Origin: Bosea sp. (in: a-proteobacteria)
GTDB taxonomy: Bacteria; Pseudomonadota; Alphaproteobacteria; Rhizobiales; Beijerinckiaceae
NCBI GenBank assembly: GCA_023910605.1
Contig: JAAVVV010000001.1
Location: 1,912,698 to 1,976,697 of the forward strand
Direction: 5' to 3'
Length of the DNA: 64,000 nt
Part shown: positions 51,320 to 61,022 of the stretch, piece by piece
Position numbering within the stretch: position 1 is the stretch's first letter
Layout of the letters: every line of letters starts with the position of its first letter
Notes under the pieces: generated by a model
The model's database searches: none
Seen by the model: only the letters and a program-made list of their open reading frames with translations
What the model was told of the DNA's origin: nothing
Position numbers and translations under genes: made by a program

Positions 51320-54300
51320 GTGACGAAACCACAGGGACCGATCGCGACGGACGACAGCCTGGCTGGGCTGGAGATGTCGAAGGCGCGCGCTGAGCAAGGC
51401 GCAGGCCTGTTCGGTCCAAGATCCTTTACCTGGCATGTCGGCGTGCTGTCGCTTGGGCTGATTGTGCCCTCTCTCTTGCTGATCGGCCTTCTGCTGAGCC
51501 AGTTCGTGCGGTCGGAGCGGCTTCGCATCGAAAGCGACGCGCACGCAAAGGTCCGGATGATGGTGGCTGCGCTGGATCGGGAGGTCGGCAATATCACCAC
51601 GACGCTCGAAACCCTGGCGGCAGCGCCAAGTCTTCAGGCCAATGACCTTGAAGCCTTCCATGCCCACGCCATGCGGGTCCGTGAACGCCAGAACGTGCAC
51701 TTCAGCTTGCGTGATGCAGAAGGCGTCACGCTTGTGACGACGCGCCTGCCATTGGGCCAGATCATCACCAGCAACCCCGAAGAGGTGAAGGACGCTGACC
51801 GCACAGCAATGCAGGGGCGCAGCGCCACTGTCAGCAATCTGTTCACTGGCCCGGTCACCGGCTCCCACGCCGTCCAGATCATGGCGCCAGTGCTGTCCGA
51901 CCAGCCGGCGACGCGCGTTGTAGGGGCCAGCTTCGATCCGGGTTTCTTCAGCGCGGCTCTCAACCAGTTCGCGCAGGACGAAGGCTGGAGCTTCACGATC
52001 ATCGATCGCCGCATGCGGATCGTCGCCGCGCTCGGAGGGCAGAACGCGACAGCCGGAACTTCGGCCAGCGCGGCCTTTGTGCAGAGCGCGTCGGGGCAGA
52101 GCGGACTGTTCTATGGCACAGGCCCGATGGGAATTGATGCGGTCGTGGCCTTCGAGACTTCGGGCGCCACCGGCTGGCGGGTGACGGCCGCTCTGCCTTC
52201 GCATGCCGTCCGGGAGGCCTTGAACCGGTCCCTTGCCGTGCTGGGCCTCACAATCATGGTCCTGGGCGGTCTCGGCCTCGCCCTCGCATGGACCATTCGT
52301 CGTCGGCTCAATCGCGCCATTGCTGCGGTCAGCGCGCTTGCGGCTGCTGTGGGAAAAGGCGGGGATGAGACGCTGCCGCCGATCGCCGTGTCCGATGTCG
52401 CGTCGATCGGGCGTGGCCTGATCGAGTCCTCGCGCGAATTGCGCAAGGCCGGCAACAGCCTGCGCCAGTCAGAACTGAGGCTGCGCCGCGTGCTTGATAA
52501 TCTCTTCGCCTTCGTCTGGCTGCTCGACACGGACGGCACGCTGATCGAGGCCAACAATGCGCCTCTCGCGGTGGCCGGGCTCCAGCGCTCCGATGTCGTG
52601 GGCAAGCCCTTCTGGGAATGTTGCTGGTGGGATCTCGGCCCGGAGGTGCAGGCGCGGATCAAGGCAGCCTGCACGGCGGCCTCAGGCGGCGCAACCGAGC
52701 GGTTCGAGACCGAGGTCCGCATCGCAGGTGACCGGCGCATCAACATTGATTTCCAGATCGCCCCCTTGAAGAATGAACACGGTGTCATCGTCGGCTTCCA
52801 GACTTCAGGCGTAGACATAACCGACCGCTTCCATGTCGAGGCCAAGCTTGCCCAGCGCGAGGCGCTCAGCCGCTTCCTCTGTGAACTGCGCGAGGAGATG
52901 GACCGGGAAACCGAGCCGGCAGCGCTATTGCGCACGGCGGCGAAAGCGCTCGGCGCTCACCTCGGCATCGATGTTGTCACAATGCTTGAGATCGACCAGG
53001 TTGCAGACCGCGTGACCATCCATGCGGCCCGTTCGGGAGTGGTGCTTCCGCCCCAGATGGCGAGCTTGTCGGATCTTTTCGCTCCTGAAATCCAGAAACT
53101 GCTGGTCGATGGCCAGACTGTGGCAATTGAGGATGTCCGCCTGCACGAGATGACGCGTCACCGGGCGGGAGAATTCGAGGCGCAGGGCCTGCGCGCCTTC
53201 CTTGCCGTGCCCCTGCGCCGCGGTGAGGCGTGGGTCGGAACGATCATGCTCGGCCATGGCGGGCCGCGGGGATGGAATACTGAAGCGGGCTACATCCGGG
53301 TGCTGGCCGAGCGCGTATGGCTTGCCTACGACAATGCGCACCTCGTGCGTGACCTGCTGCAGAGGGAGGAACTCTTGCGGATCGGGGTCGCCGTATCCGG
53401 GCTCGGCCTCGCCGAAATCGACTACCGGAGCAACATGATCACGCTTGACCAGCGCGCCGCGCAGATCTTCGGCGTGGAAGCGGGCGTGCCCATGCCCCGC
53501 GCCGATGTCCATGCCCGCATGCACCCGGAAGATCGCCCGTTCATCATGGAGCAGATCGATCGCCTGCTCCACGCCGAGGGGCGCGGCTTCTTTGGGTTGG
53601 ATCACCGTGTGGAGCGGGCAGACGGCTCCGTGCGCTGGGTGGCTGCCCAGAAGCAGGTGATCTACGGCCCGGGCCCTGACGGTGCGCGCGCCGCCATCAG
53701 GGGCTTTCTCGCGTTGCATGACGTCACAAGCCGCAAGATGGCGGAACAGGCCCTGCGCGCCAGCGAGGAAAGGCTGCGCGGCTTCGCCATGTCGAACGTC
53801 ATCGGCATGCTCTATGGCGACATCGAAGGCGGCATCACCTTCGCCAACCAGGAATTGCTGCGCATCATCGGCCGCACCCAGGAGGATATCGATGCCGGCC
53901 GGGTGTGCTGGGACAGCATCACGCCGCCCGAATGGCAGTCCGTCGATGCTGTCCACATCGCAGAGGCGGTGGAGCGCGGAGCCTCGACGCCCTACGAGAA
54001 GGAATACATGCGTCCGGATGGCACGCGCGTGCCTGTGCTGGTGGGCTTCAGCCTGGCCGAGCCGGACCGCACACAGTCGGTGGCTTTCATCCTCGACATC
54101 ACCGAGCGCAAGCGCATTGCACGCGTGCTCGAGGAGACGGCCGAGCGGCTGACCTTGTCGCAGGAGGCTGCCGGCATCTCCAGCTGGGAGAGCGTGCCCG
54201 GCAGGGAGGAAATGACGGTGTTCTCGCCCTCGATCAGGAAGCTTTACGAGCTGCCCGACAATTGGGTCTACAGCTTCGAGAACTTGCTCGAACGCCTCCA

Positions 54301-55183
54301 CCCGGATGACAGGAACCGTGTGGCGACGCGCCTGAGGGAGATCAGCTTCAACGATCCTGAGCCTTTCGAGTACGAATTCAGGGTCAAGCGGCGCGATGGC
54401 GGCTGGCGCTGGCTCTACACGCGCGGCCGCGCCGTCTGCGACAACGATGGGAAAGTGGTGCGCCTTGCCGGCATCAACATGGACATCTCGGTGCGCAAGG
54501 AACTGGAGGAAAGGCAGACGCTGCTGATCCACGAACTGCATCACCGCATCAAGAACACGCTCGCCACGATCCAGGCCATTGCCCACTCCTCGATGCGCTC
54601 GGCAACGAGCATGGATGATTTCCGCCGCAGCTTCGGGGACCGGCTGCTGTCGCTCGCCCGTTCGCACACGCTGCTCACGGACAATGCCTGGGCCGGCGCG
54701 GACCTGCGCGAACTGATCGCGCTCGAGGTGCAGCCCTATGATGACCGCGACCGGATCACGCTGGAAGGGCCCGTGGTTGCGCTGCCGCCCGAACTCGCGG
54801 TGCCGCTCGGCATGGGCGTGCATGAACTCGCCACCAATGCCGCGAAGCATGGTGCGCTGTCATCGGCCGCGGGGCGCCTGTCCGTGATCTGGCGCGTGTT
54901 GCATTGCGAGGCGGGCTGCAAGCTCGTCATCGAATGGCGCGAGCGCGGCGGCCCGCTTGTCTCGCCAGCCTCGCATGAGGGTTTCGGCTCGCGCCTGCTC
55001 GACCGTGTCCTGGGGCCGCAGATCAACGGCGCCATCCGCATCGACTCTGATCCTGAGGGGATCACGGCGGTGATCGAGGCGCCGCTGGCCGAGGCGCGCC
55101 TCACCCGGAACGCCGATGTCAGCGTCACGCCCACCTTGCGCGTCTGGACCGGCACCCGGCCACGCGAGTGCGTGCCCGAGTAG
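51320..55183 (+). CDS. HWE-family multi-PAS sensor histidine kinase
   Basis: The 1,287-residue membrane kinase starts with a short cytoplasmic part, a transmembrane helix at about 38-60, an extracytoplasmic sensor of about 240 residues (dCACHE-like) and a second transmembrane helix near 305-327. The cytoplasmic side has in order a PAS domain (about 385-500), a GAF-like domain (510-675) and three more PAS domains (680-1060). The phosphoacceptor box HELHHRIKN is near 1071, followed by an HWE-type ATP-binding domain with ELATNAAKHGAL. HWE kinases commonly feed PhyR in the general stress response. It is divergent from the receiver gene and probably its cognate kinase; the stimulus is not known. 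Confidence 0.9.
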   Translation: MTKPQGPIATDDSLAGLEMSKARAEQGAGLFGPRSFTWHVGVLSLGLIVPSLLLIGLLLSQFVRSERLRIESDAHAKVRMMVAALDREVGNITTTLETLAAAPSLQANDLEAFHAHAMRVRERQNVHFSLRDAEGVTLVTTRLPLGQIITSNPEEVKDADRTAMQGRSATVSNLFTGPVTGSHAVQIMAPVLSDQPATRVVGASFDPGFFSAALNQFAQDEGWSFTIIDRRMRIVAALGGQNATAGTSASAAFVQSASGQSGLFYGTGPMGIDAVVAFETSGATGWRVTAALPSHAVREALNRSLAVLGLTIMVLGGLGLALAWTIRRRLNRAIAAVSALAAAVGKGGDETLPPIAVSDVASIGRGLIESSRELRKAGNSLRQSELRLRRVLDNLFAFVWLLDTDGTLIEANNAPLAVAGLQRSDVVGKPFWECCWWDLGPEVQARIKAACTAASGGATERFETEVRIAGDRRINIDFQIAPLKNEHGVIVGFQTSGVDITDRFHVEAKLAQREALSRFLCELREEMDRETEPAALLRTAAKALGAHLGIDVVTMLEIDQVADRVTIHAARSGVVLPPQMASLSDLFAPEIQKLLVDGQTVAIEDVRLHEMTRHRAGEFEAQGLRAFLAVPLRRGEAWVGTIMLGHGGPRGWNTEAGYIRVLAERVWLAYDNAHLVRDLLQREELLRIGVAVSGLGLAEIDYRSNMITLDQRAAQIFGVEAGVPMPRADVHARMHPEDRPFIMEQIDRLLHAEGRGFFGLDHRVERADGSVRWVAAQKQVIYGPGPDGARAAIRGFLALHDVTSRKMAEQALRASEERLRGFAMSNVIGMLYGDIEGGITFANQELLRIIGRTQEDIDAGRVCWDSITPPEWQSVDAVHIAEAVERGASTPYEKEYMRPDGTRVPVLVGFSLAEPDRTQSVAFILDITERKRIARVLEETAERLTLSQEAAGISSWESVPGREEMTVFSPSIRKLYELPDNWVYSFENLLERLHPDDRNRVATRLREISFNDPEPFEYEFRVKRRDGGWRWLYTRGRAVCDNDGKVVRLAGINMDISVRKELEERQTLLIHELHHRIKNTLATIQAIAHSSMRSATSMDDFRRSFGDRLLSLARSHTLLTDNAWAGADLRELIALEVQPYDDRDRITLEGPVVALPPELAVPLGMGVHELATNAAKHGALSSAAGRLSVIWRVLHCEAGCKLVIEWRERGGPLVSPASHEGFGSRLLDRVLGPQINGAIRIDSDPEGITAVIEAPLAEARLTRNADVSVTPTLRVWTGTRPRECVPE

Positions 55184-55483
55184 CTCGCCGGATCAGGTCG
55201 CCTTCGCTCACCCCCTCGGTGATGGCTGAGCGCGGTGGACTTGCCCCGGAACACCCGGAAGCCGGGCACGAACAGGCCTATGCCTCCCGCGAAGGGCGCC
55301 CATGCCCAGCGCGAGCACGATCAGCGAGATCCGGGCCCAGCGCGCGGCCTTGATCTGGCGTTCGCCCTCCGCCCTGAGGATGAGCCAGCCTGCGCCAGGG
55401 AAGGCGTGGCCCGCTGCGGGTTCTATGCCATCAATCCGGTGGCCGATCCGTTCGTGATCACGGTGTCGGCGACGCTGCGCCGC
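55184..55483. other. Intergenic region with a possible cydB relic
   Basis: The 300 bp between the kinase and usg contain on the minus strand (about 55243-55395) a broken frame whose pieces read GWLILRAEGERQIKAARWAR and, after a frameshift, FAGGIGLFVPGF. This resembles the end of cytochrome bd oxidase subunit II. The rest of such a gene is absent. I see nothing else in the region. Confidence 0.35.
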
Positions 55484-55753
55484 TCAGTGCAGGCGGAACT
55501 CGCCCTTGATGGCGCGCAGCTCGGCCGGGCCGATCAGCGCCTTGTGGCAGACCGTGACGCGATAGAGCAGGCCCTCCAGCCTGGCCTGCCAGAAGTCCAG
55601 GAAGCGGTTCAGTTCGGGGAAGGATGGCGCCTTGTCGTAATCCTGCCAGATGTATTGCTGCAGGATGGCCGGATGATCCGGCAGTCGGTAGAGAATGTCG
55701 GCCGTGGTCAGCCCATATCCGTCGATCTGGCGCGCGAAGTCCCTTGTCGTCAT
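55484..55753 (-). CDS. usg: Usg family protein
   Basis: The 89-residue cytoplasmic protein matches the alphaproteobacterial usg family: YGLTTADILYRLPDHPAILQ and YIWQDYDKAPSFPELNRFLD are the conserved blocks, followed by a WQARLEGLLYRV segment. The role is unknown to me. The start at 55753 (MTTRDFARQ) fits family members better than the Met seven codons upstream. It stands alone and is divergent from the MoeA-like pair. Confidence 0.88.
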   Translation of the reverse strand: MTTRDFARQIDGYGLTTADILYRLPDHPAILQQYIWQDYDKAPSFPELNRFLDFWQARLEGLLYRVTVCHKALIGPAELRAIKGEFRLH

Positions 55754-55992
55754 GTGCGTCTCCCTGCCTGGCAACGAGCTGGGAAAGTGTCCGCAAAGTG
55801 TCGGCTGATTTCAAGGTTTGTCTGAAATTTAGGTGTTTTTCCATAGTCTTGGCACTCAGCTTGGTTGCTGCTGACATGGCGGCGGAGCTGGCGATGGCCG
55901 GCCCCATTGACCCATGCAGGCCCGCCGCCCTAGATGCGCGCTGACTAGCCCTTGGCCCCGGTTAACGGACGGCGGATGCCGATCACCTCACC

Positions 55993-57081
55993 ATGCCCCA
56001 CCGGCTCTGGATCGCGGTCCCGGCTTTCCGTGTCGCGGCTGCCCTTTGCATGGGCGTGAGCGCGATGACCTTGCCGCGCATGGCGCTGGACGAGGTGTTG
56101 GGCCCTGTCCTCGCGCGCCTGCATCCTGTGCCGCCCGTCGCGCTTGCCCCGGCCAAGGCGATCGGCCTTGTGCTGTGCGAGAACCTCGTTGCCGCTGCGC
56201 CCTGGCCTGCCCGGCCCGTGGCCTTGCGTGCGGGGCTCGCCGTGGCCTCCCTCGACCTGGTGGGCGCTTCCCCGCATGCGCCGCTCTTCCTGCCGCAAAT
56301 GCCGCCGATGCTCAGCGCTGGAGATCCCTTGCCGGCCGGGTGCGACGCCATCCTTGATCCGGGCGCTGCGCAAAACCAGTTCGGCATGGTCGAGATCACC
56401 GGGAGCGTTGCGCCAGGCACCCATGTACGGCTTGCCGGCCACGATGCGCCGCAAGGCAGCGTCATCGCGAGGGCAGGCTGTTGCTTCACTGCCGCGCAGT
56501 CGCTTGCGGCCATGGTGCTTGGCGTTGCCGCCGTGCCTGTGCGCCGCCCCCGCATCGCGCTGGCCATAACGGACCCGGCGCTGGCCGGCTGGCTGGCGAC
56601 CGAGCTGGCCCGGCAGGGCTGCCTTGTCGAGCCAGACGCGGCGCGCGCCCACCTCCTGCTGCGCCAGCACGGTGAGGCCGCGCCCCGGCTGGCGCTGAAC
56701 CCCGGTGAGGCTGGCTGGATTGAATGGTCGGGAGGGCAGGTCGTCATCGACCTTCCCGGCCGTTTCGATGCGGCCTTCGGCTGCTGGCTCGCTTTGGGGA
56801 TGCCGGCGCTGGCGCGCCTGTCCGGCTGGCCCTTGCGCAGCGTCGCCCTGCCGCTGGCGCTCAAGCTGAGTTCGGCCATTGGCGCGTCGGAAATCGCCCT
56901 TCTTGCCATGAGAGATGGGAAGTTCCACCCGCTCGGCGTCGGCGACCTCACGATGGCGTCAATCGCCTCCGCCGACGCCTGGCTCCTCATCCCGCCGGGC
57001 TCGGAAGGGGAGGCGGCTGGCCAGCGCGTGACCGCGACAGCTCTGGACCAGCCTTTCGGTTTCAGCGAGATGGGGGCATGA
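55993..57081 (+). CDS. MoeA-like molybdopterin-binding protein, diverged
   Basis: The 362-residue protein is related to MoeA by overall plan: an N-terminal MoeA domain with ALAPAKAIGLVLCENLVAAAP, a mid region with GDPLPAGCDAILDP where MoeA has its RGADAV-type loop, and a RPRIALAITDPALAGW segment in place of the MoeA VLSTGDE strand. The molybdate- and adenylate-binding residues of true MoeA are largely absent. It overlaps the start of the MoeA-PBP gene by four bases (ATGA), so the two are translated together. An accessory subunit or regulator is possible. The GTG or ATG nearer 56065 could be an alternative start. Confidence 0.7.
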   Translation: MPHRLWIAVPAFRVAAALCMGVSAMTLPRMALDEVLGPVLARLHPVPPVALAPAKAIGLVLCENLVAAAPWPARPVALRAGLAVASLDLVGASPHAPLFLPQMPPMLSAGDPLPAGCDAILDPGAAQNQFGMVEITGSVAPGTHVRLAGHDAPQGSVIARAGCCFTAAQSLAAMVLGVAAVPVRRPRIALAITDPALAGWLATELARQGCLVEPDAARAHLLLRQHGEAAPRLALNPGEAGWIEWSGGQVVIDLPGRFDAAFGCWLALGMPALARLSGWPLRSVALPLALKLSSAIGASEIALLAMRDGKFHPLGVGDLTMASIASADAWLLIPPGSEGEAAGQRVTATALDQPFGFSEMGA

Positions 57082-59072
57082 CAAACTCGCAGGCCGCAGT
57101 TCAGGAGCAGTTCCTCAGGATTCTGTCGCGCGATGACGCGATTGCCGCCTTCCGCGCTGCGCTGAGGCCCATGCCGCTCGGCGCGGAGGCCGTGGCGCTG
57201 GCCCATCTCGCCGGCCGTGTGCTGGCCGCCGATGTCGCCGCAGCTGTGGATGTGCCGCCCTTCGACCGCTCCGTGGTCGATGGCTTCGCGGTTCGGGCCG
57301 CTGACCTGATGGCGGCCTCTGCCGGCAACGCGGTGCGCCTTGCGCTGAACCCGGAGGTGATCGCCTGCGGCGTCGCGCCAAAGATTCTTGTTTCGCCCGG
57401 CACGGCGACCCCCATCGCGACCGGAGGGCCGATCCCGCGCGGGGCCGATGCTGTGGTGATGATCGAACACACTCAGCCTGATGGCGACGCTGCGGTGACG
57501 CTCTCCCGCGCCGTGGCCCCCGGGCAGAACATTTCCCACGCAGGTTCGGACATCGCGCGCGGGCAGACGCTCATCCATCGCGGCGTCGTGCTGGGCGCGC
57601 GCGAGATCGGCATGCTGGCGGCGGTCGGCCTGGCCGATACGACCGTCTGGCGTCGGCCGCGCATCGCCGTGCTCTCGACCGGCGATGAGCTTGTGTTGCC
57701 GGGCGAGGCTCTGGCGCCGGCGCAGATCTTCGATTCCAACGGGGCCATCGTCGCTGCTGCGATCGAGGAGAATGGCTGCGAGGCCATCCGTCTCGGCGCG
57801 GTGCGGGATGATGCGGTCGCGCTGGAGATGGCCATCTGCGGCGCCTTCGAGAGTTGCGATGGCGTCGTTCTGTCGGGGGGCACCTCCAAGGGCGCGGGCG
57901 ACCTCACGCACCGCATCGTGGCTGGCCTTGGGGCGCCGGGCATTGTGGCGCATGGCGTGGCGCTCAAGCCGGGCAAGCCCCTGTGCCTGGCCGTGTCCGG
58001 AGGCAAGCCTGTGGTGGTGCTGCCGGGCTTCCCGACCTCGGCCATGTTCACCTTCCATGACATCGTCGCTCCGGTGCTGCGCATCATGGCGGGCCTGCCC
58101 GAGCGGCGCGAGACGGTGGTCGAGGCCCGCGTGCCCGTGCGCATCGCCTCCGAAGCGGGCCGCACCGAATTCGTGATGGTGGCGCTCGCCGACGATGCCG
58201 AGGGGCTGGTGGCCCATCCCATCGGCAAGGGCTCCGGCTCGGTCACCGCCTTCTCGCAGGCGGATGGCTTCATCGCCATCGATGCGCAGGCGGAATCCAT
58301 GCCGGCGGACACGCGCGTGCGCGTGCAGCTCTTCTCGTCGCATGTCCGCGCGCCGGATCTTGTGGTCATGGGGAGCCACTGCGCCGGGCTCGACGCCGTG
58401 GTCGGCGCGCTGGCCGATCAGGGCCTGCTGGTGCGCGTGCTGGCGCTGGGCAGCCATGGCGGGCTGGCCGCGCTGCGCCGGGGCGAATGCGATATTGCCC
58501 CCATTCATCTGATGGACGCAGCTTCCGGCGCCTACAACCAGCCCTTTTTGTCCGAGGGCATGGCGCTCCTGCCCGGTTGGCGGCGCCTTCAGGGCGTGGT
58601 GCACCGGCCAGGCGACGTGCGTTTCAGCGGCCGCACCGTTCCGGACGCCGTGGCCGCGGCGCTGGCAGACCCGGATTGCATCCTGGTCAACCGCAATCAG
58701 GGTTCAGGCACGCGAATGCTGATCGATGCCTTGCTGGCTGGCGCGAGGCCCCCCGGCTACTGGAACCAGCCGCGCTCTCACAATGCGGTCGCAGCGGGCG
58801 TGGCGCAGGGCCGCGCCGATTGGGGGCTCGCCATCAAGCCGGCGGCGGAGGCGCTGGGCCTCGGCTTCCTGCCGCTGGCCGAGGAGCATTATGATTTCGC
58901 GGTGATGGCCGCGCCGCGCCGCCCCGCCGCGCTCGCGGCATTCACCGAGGCTTTGGCGCGATCAGGGATCGCTCTCGCAGCCCTGGGCTTCGTGCCCGCG
59001 CAGGGTCAGGCTGGCGCGTTGCTTTCCGCCAGCACGCAGTCGAACCCTTCGAAATCCGGCGGTCCGAGATAG
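57078..59072 (+). CDS. MoeA fused to a PBP-like (substrate-binding) domain
   Basis: The 664-residue fusion has a full MoeA part to about residue 420, with DRSVVDGFAVRAAD, GGPIPRGADAVVMIEHT, VLSTGDELVLPG, FDSNGAIVAA and VVLSGGTSKGAGD. MoeA inserts molybdenum into molybdopterin-AMP. From about 430 a PBP-like domain starts (APDLVVMGSHCAGLDAVVGAL...) of the type found fused to MoeA or ModE-like proteins; it contains NRNQGSGTRMLIDALL and would bind a small ligand. The combination suggests ligand-gated or substrate-specific cofactor assembly, for example for formate dehydrogenase, but no target gene is in the window. The last 67 bp overlap the convergent ABM gene. Confidence 0.88.
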   Translation: MTNSQAAVQEQFLRILSRDDAIAAFRAALRPMPLGAEAVALAHLAGRVLAADVAAAVDVPPFDRSVVDGFAVRAADLMAASAGNAVRLALNPEVIACGVAPKILVSPGTATPIATGGPIPRGADAVVMIEHTQPDGDAAVTLSRAVAPGQNISHAGSDIARGQTLIHRGVVLGAREIGMLAAVGLADTTVWRRPRIAVLSTGDELVLPGEALAPAQIFDSNGAIVAAAIEENGCEAIRLGAVRDDAVALEMAICGAFESCDGVVLSGGTSKGAGDLTHRIVAGLGAPGIVAHGVALKPGKPLCLAVSGGKPVVVLPGFPTSAMFTFHDIVAPVLRIMAGLPERRETVVEARVPVRIASEAGRTEFVMVALADDAEGLVAHPIGKGSGSVTAFSQADGFIAIDAQAESMPADTRVRVQLFSSHVRAPDLVVMGSHCAGLDAVVGALADQGLLVRVLALGSHGGLAALRRGECDIAPIHLMDAASGAYNQPFLSEGMALLPGWRRLQGVVHRPGDVRFSGRTVPDAVAAALADPDCILVNRNQGSGTRMLIDALLAGARPPGYWNQPRSHNAVAAGVAQGRADWGLAIKPAAEALGLGFLPLAEEHYDFAVMAAPRRPAALAAFTEALARSGIALAALGFVPAQGQAGALLSASTQSNPSKSGGPR

Positions 59073-59329
59073 AGCGCGCGGTTCTGCCCCGCATTGCGGT
59101 GAGAATCGCGGAACTGCTCCGATCGGGTCCAGTTGAGGAAGGCATCCTTGCTCGCCCAGCTGGAATGAGAGGCGTAGAGGGTGTGGTCGTCCTTCTCTGG
59201 CCCACGCAGCAGGTGAAAGGCAAGGAAGCCCGGCATCTCGTCCAGCCGCGTCCGGCGGCTGCTCCAGATCGCCTCGAAATCAGCTTCGCTGCCTTTCACG
59301 ACCCTGAAGCGGTTCATGGCGATGAACAT
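59006..59329 (-). CDS. Antibiotic biosynthesis monooxygenase (ABM) domain protein
   Basis: The 107-residue protein has the dimeric alpha-beta ferredoxin-like ABM fold: FIAMNRFRVVKGSEADFEAIW as first strand and helix, PGFLAFHLLRGP, and WASKDAFLNWTRSEQFRDSH. This subgroup includes IsdG-type haem-degrading enzymes, but the Asn/Trp/His triad of IsdG cannot be confirmed by eye. GAGGGGAC before the ATG supports the start. It may be cotranscribed with phnE, which ends 78 bp upstream. Its 3' end overlaps the MoeA-PBP gene by 67 bp on the other strand. Confidence 0.85.
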   Translation of the reverse strand: MFIAMNRFRVVKGSEADFEAIWSSRRTRLDEMPGFLAFHLLRGPEKDDHTLYASHSSWASKDAFLNWTRSEQFRDSHRNAGQNRALYLGPPDFEGFDCVLAESNAPA

Positions 59330-59406
59330 GGCGTCCCCTCTGGCTGATGTGCAACGCGGCGAAGCTAGCCGCAACCGGCCAGCCGGCTCAAGGCGCGCGA
59401 TGCCGC

Positions 59407-60213
59407 TCAGATGATGCGGCTGCGAATGCGGGAGGTGACGATCTCTGTGAGAACCACCACAACGAAGATGGTCGCCAGCACCAGCCCGGCCTGATCCCAG
59501 TAGAGGTTGCTGGTGGCGGTATCGAGCGCGACACCGATGCCGCCAGCGCCCACCAGCCCGAGCACGGCGCTCTCGCGCACATTGATGTCCCAGCGAAACA
59601 GCGCGACGGACCAGAAGGAAGGCTCCACCTGCGGCCAGTAGCCCTTGAGCAGGATGGCCGGGCGGGTGGCGCCTGCTGCGGTCAGCGCCTCGATGGGACC
59701 GGGCTGCGCTTCCTCGATCGCCTCGGCCAGCAGCTTGCCGACGAAGCCGATGGAGCGGAAGGCGATGGCCAGCGTGCCGGCAAGCGCGCCGGGGCCGAAC
59801 ACCGCGACGAACAGCAGCGCCCAGATCAGCGAATTGACCGAGCGCGACGACACCAGGATGAGATGCGCAAGCTGATTGAGCGCGACCGAAGAGGTGATGT
59901 TGCGCGCCGCCAGGAGCGCGACTGGCGCCGCCAGAACCAGCGCCATCAGCGTGCCGAGTGTTGCGGTGTGAAGCGTCTCGATCAGGCCCGCAAGCACGGT
60001 GGGCCAGAAGGTGAAGTCGAAGGGCCACATGCGGCCGAAAAGGTCGCCGGTCTGCGCCGGCGCATCGAGCAGAAATTCGGGAATGACCTCGATGGTGCGC
60101 AGCGACCAGATGATGGCCAGCGCGCAGGCGAGATAGACCGCGTAGCGCGCCAGCTTCTCGGCCAGGGTGAAACGCGCCCATTCCCGCGCAATGGCGCTGC
60201 CGGCCGTGCTCAC
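59407..60213 (-). CDS. phnE: Phosphonate ABC transporter permease (second PhnE)
   Basis: The 268-residue membrane protein has about six transmembrane segments and the PhnE EAA region GKLLAEAIEEAQPGPIEALTAAGAT. The GTG start overlaps the stop of the first permease gene (GTGA). It forms the channel with the preceding PhnE, probably as a heterodimer. The alternative ORF extending upstream is in the frame of the other permease and is not coding. Confidence 0.9.
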   Translation of the reverse strand: MSTAGSAIAREWARFTLAEKLARYAVYLACALAIIWSLRTIEVIPEFLLDAPAQTGDLFGRMWPFDFTFWPTVLAGLIETLHTATLGTLMALVLAAPVALLAARNITSSVALNQLAHLILVSSRSVNSLIWALLFVAVFGPGALAGTLAIAFRSIGFVGKLLAEAIEEAQPGPIEALTAAGATRPAILLKGYWPQVEPSFWSVALFRWDINVRESAVLGLVGAGGIGVALDTATSNLYWDQAGLVLATIFVVVVLTEIVTSRIRSRII

Positions 60214-61022
60214 TGGAACACCTTGCGGATGCGGGTCGAGATCAGCTCGAACGCCATGATGATGGCGATGATGACGAGCAGGATCGTGAGCACCACGTCG
60301 TAGTCGAAGCGCTGATAGGCGGTGAACAGCGTCGCCCCTATGCCGCCCCCGCCCACGATGCCGACCATCGTCGAGTTCCGCAGGTTGGAATCGAGCTGGT
60401 AGATCACGAAGCCCACGAAGCGCGCCATGACCTGCGGCAGCACGCCCATGATGAGCACGCCGAGGAAGCCCGCGCCCGTCGCCCGCACCGCCTCGACCTG
60501 CTTCATCGAGATTTCCTCGATCGCCTCGGCGAAGAGCTTGCCCACGAACCCCATCGAGGCCACGACCAGAGCGAGAACGCCTGCCAGAGCACCGAACCCC
60601 ACAGCCTTCACGAAGAGTATGGCGACAATGACGGGATGGAAGGTGCGCAGCAGGGCGATGAAGGCGCGCGCCGTCCAGGAGAGCCAGGATGGCGCCAGGT
60701 TCCGAGCCGCCATCAGTCCCAGCGGCAGGGCCAGCAGCACGCCGAAGGCGGTGGCAAGCACTGCGATCTGCAGGCTTTCCAGCATTCCGTCCTTGATGAG
60801 CTCCACCTTCTGGGCCTGCACATTGGGCGGCCACATGCGCTGAAGGAAGATGGCTCCCTGATCAAGCCCGATGAGGAAGCGCGCCCAGGTGATCTGCAGG
60901 ATGCCGGCGGCATAGACGATGTAGCCCACGAGCAGCAGAAGCAGCGCCCGGCGGGTCCAGTTGGCGGGAAAGGCATCGGCCAGGGTGCGCCGGGCCGGGC
61001 TGGCGCTCACCCCTCCAGCCAT
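60210..61022 (-). CDS. phnE: Phosphonate ABC transporter permease (first PhnE)
   Basis: The 270-residue inner-membrane protein has a first transmembrane segment at about 26-44 and the PhnE signature [25 protein letters not shown]. It overlaps phnC by 16 bases and the second phnE by four, giving tight translational coupling. Confidence 0.9.
   Translation of the reverse strand: MAGGVSASPARRTLADAFPANWTRRALLLLLVGYIVYAAGILQITWARFLIGLDQGAIFLQRMWPPNVQAQKVELIKDGMLESLQIAVLATAFGVLLALPLGLMAARNLAPSWLSWTARAFIALLRTFHPVIVAILFVKAVGFGALAGVLALVVASMGFVGKLFAEAIEEISMKQVEAVRATGAGFLGVLIMGVLPQVMARFVGFVIYQLDSNLRNSTMVGIVGGGGIGATLFTAYQRFDYDVVLTILLVIIAIIMAFELISTRIRKVFQ

Noticed and set aside
52925..54850. 641-codon minus-strand frame under the HWE kinase
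   Set aside because: The kinase frame has all expected PAS, H-box and ATPase motifs; the mirror frame has none.
55983..58604. 873-codon minus-strand frame under the MoeA genes
   Set aside because: It is the mirror of two genes with strong MoeA motifs; its His/Arg-rich translation has no structure.
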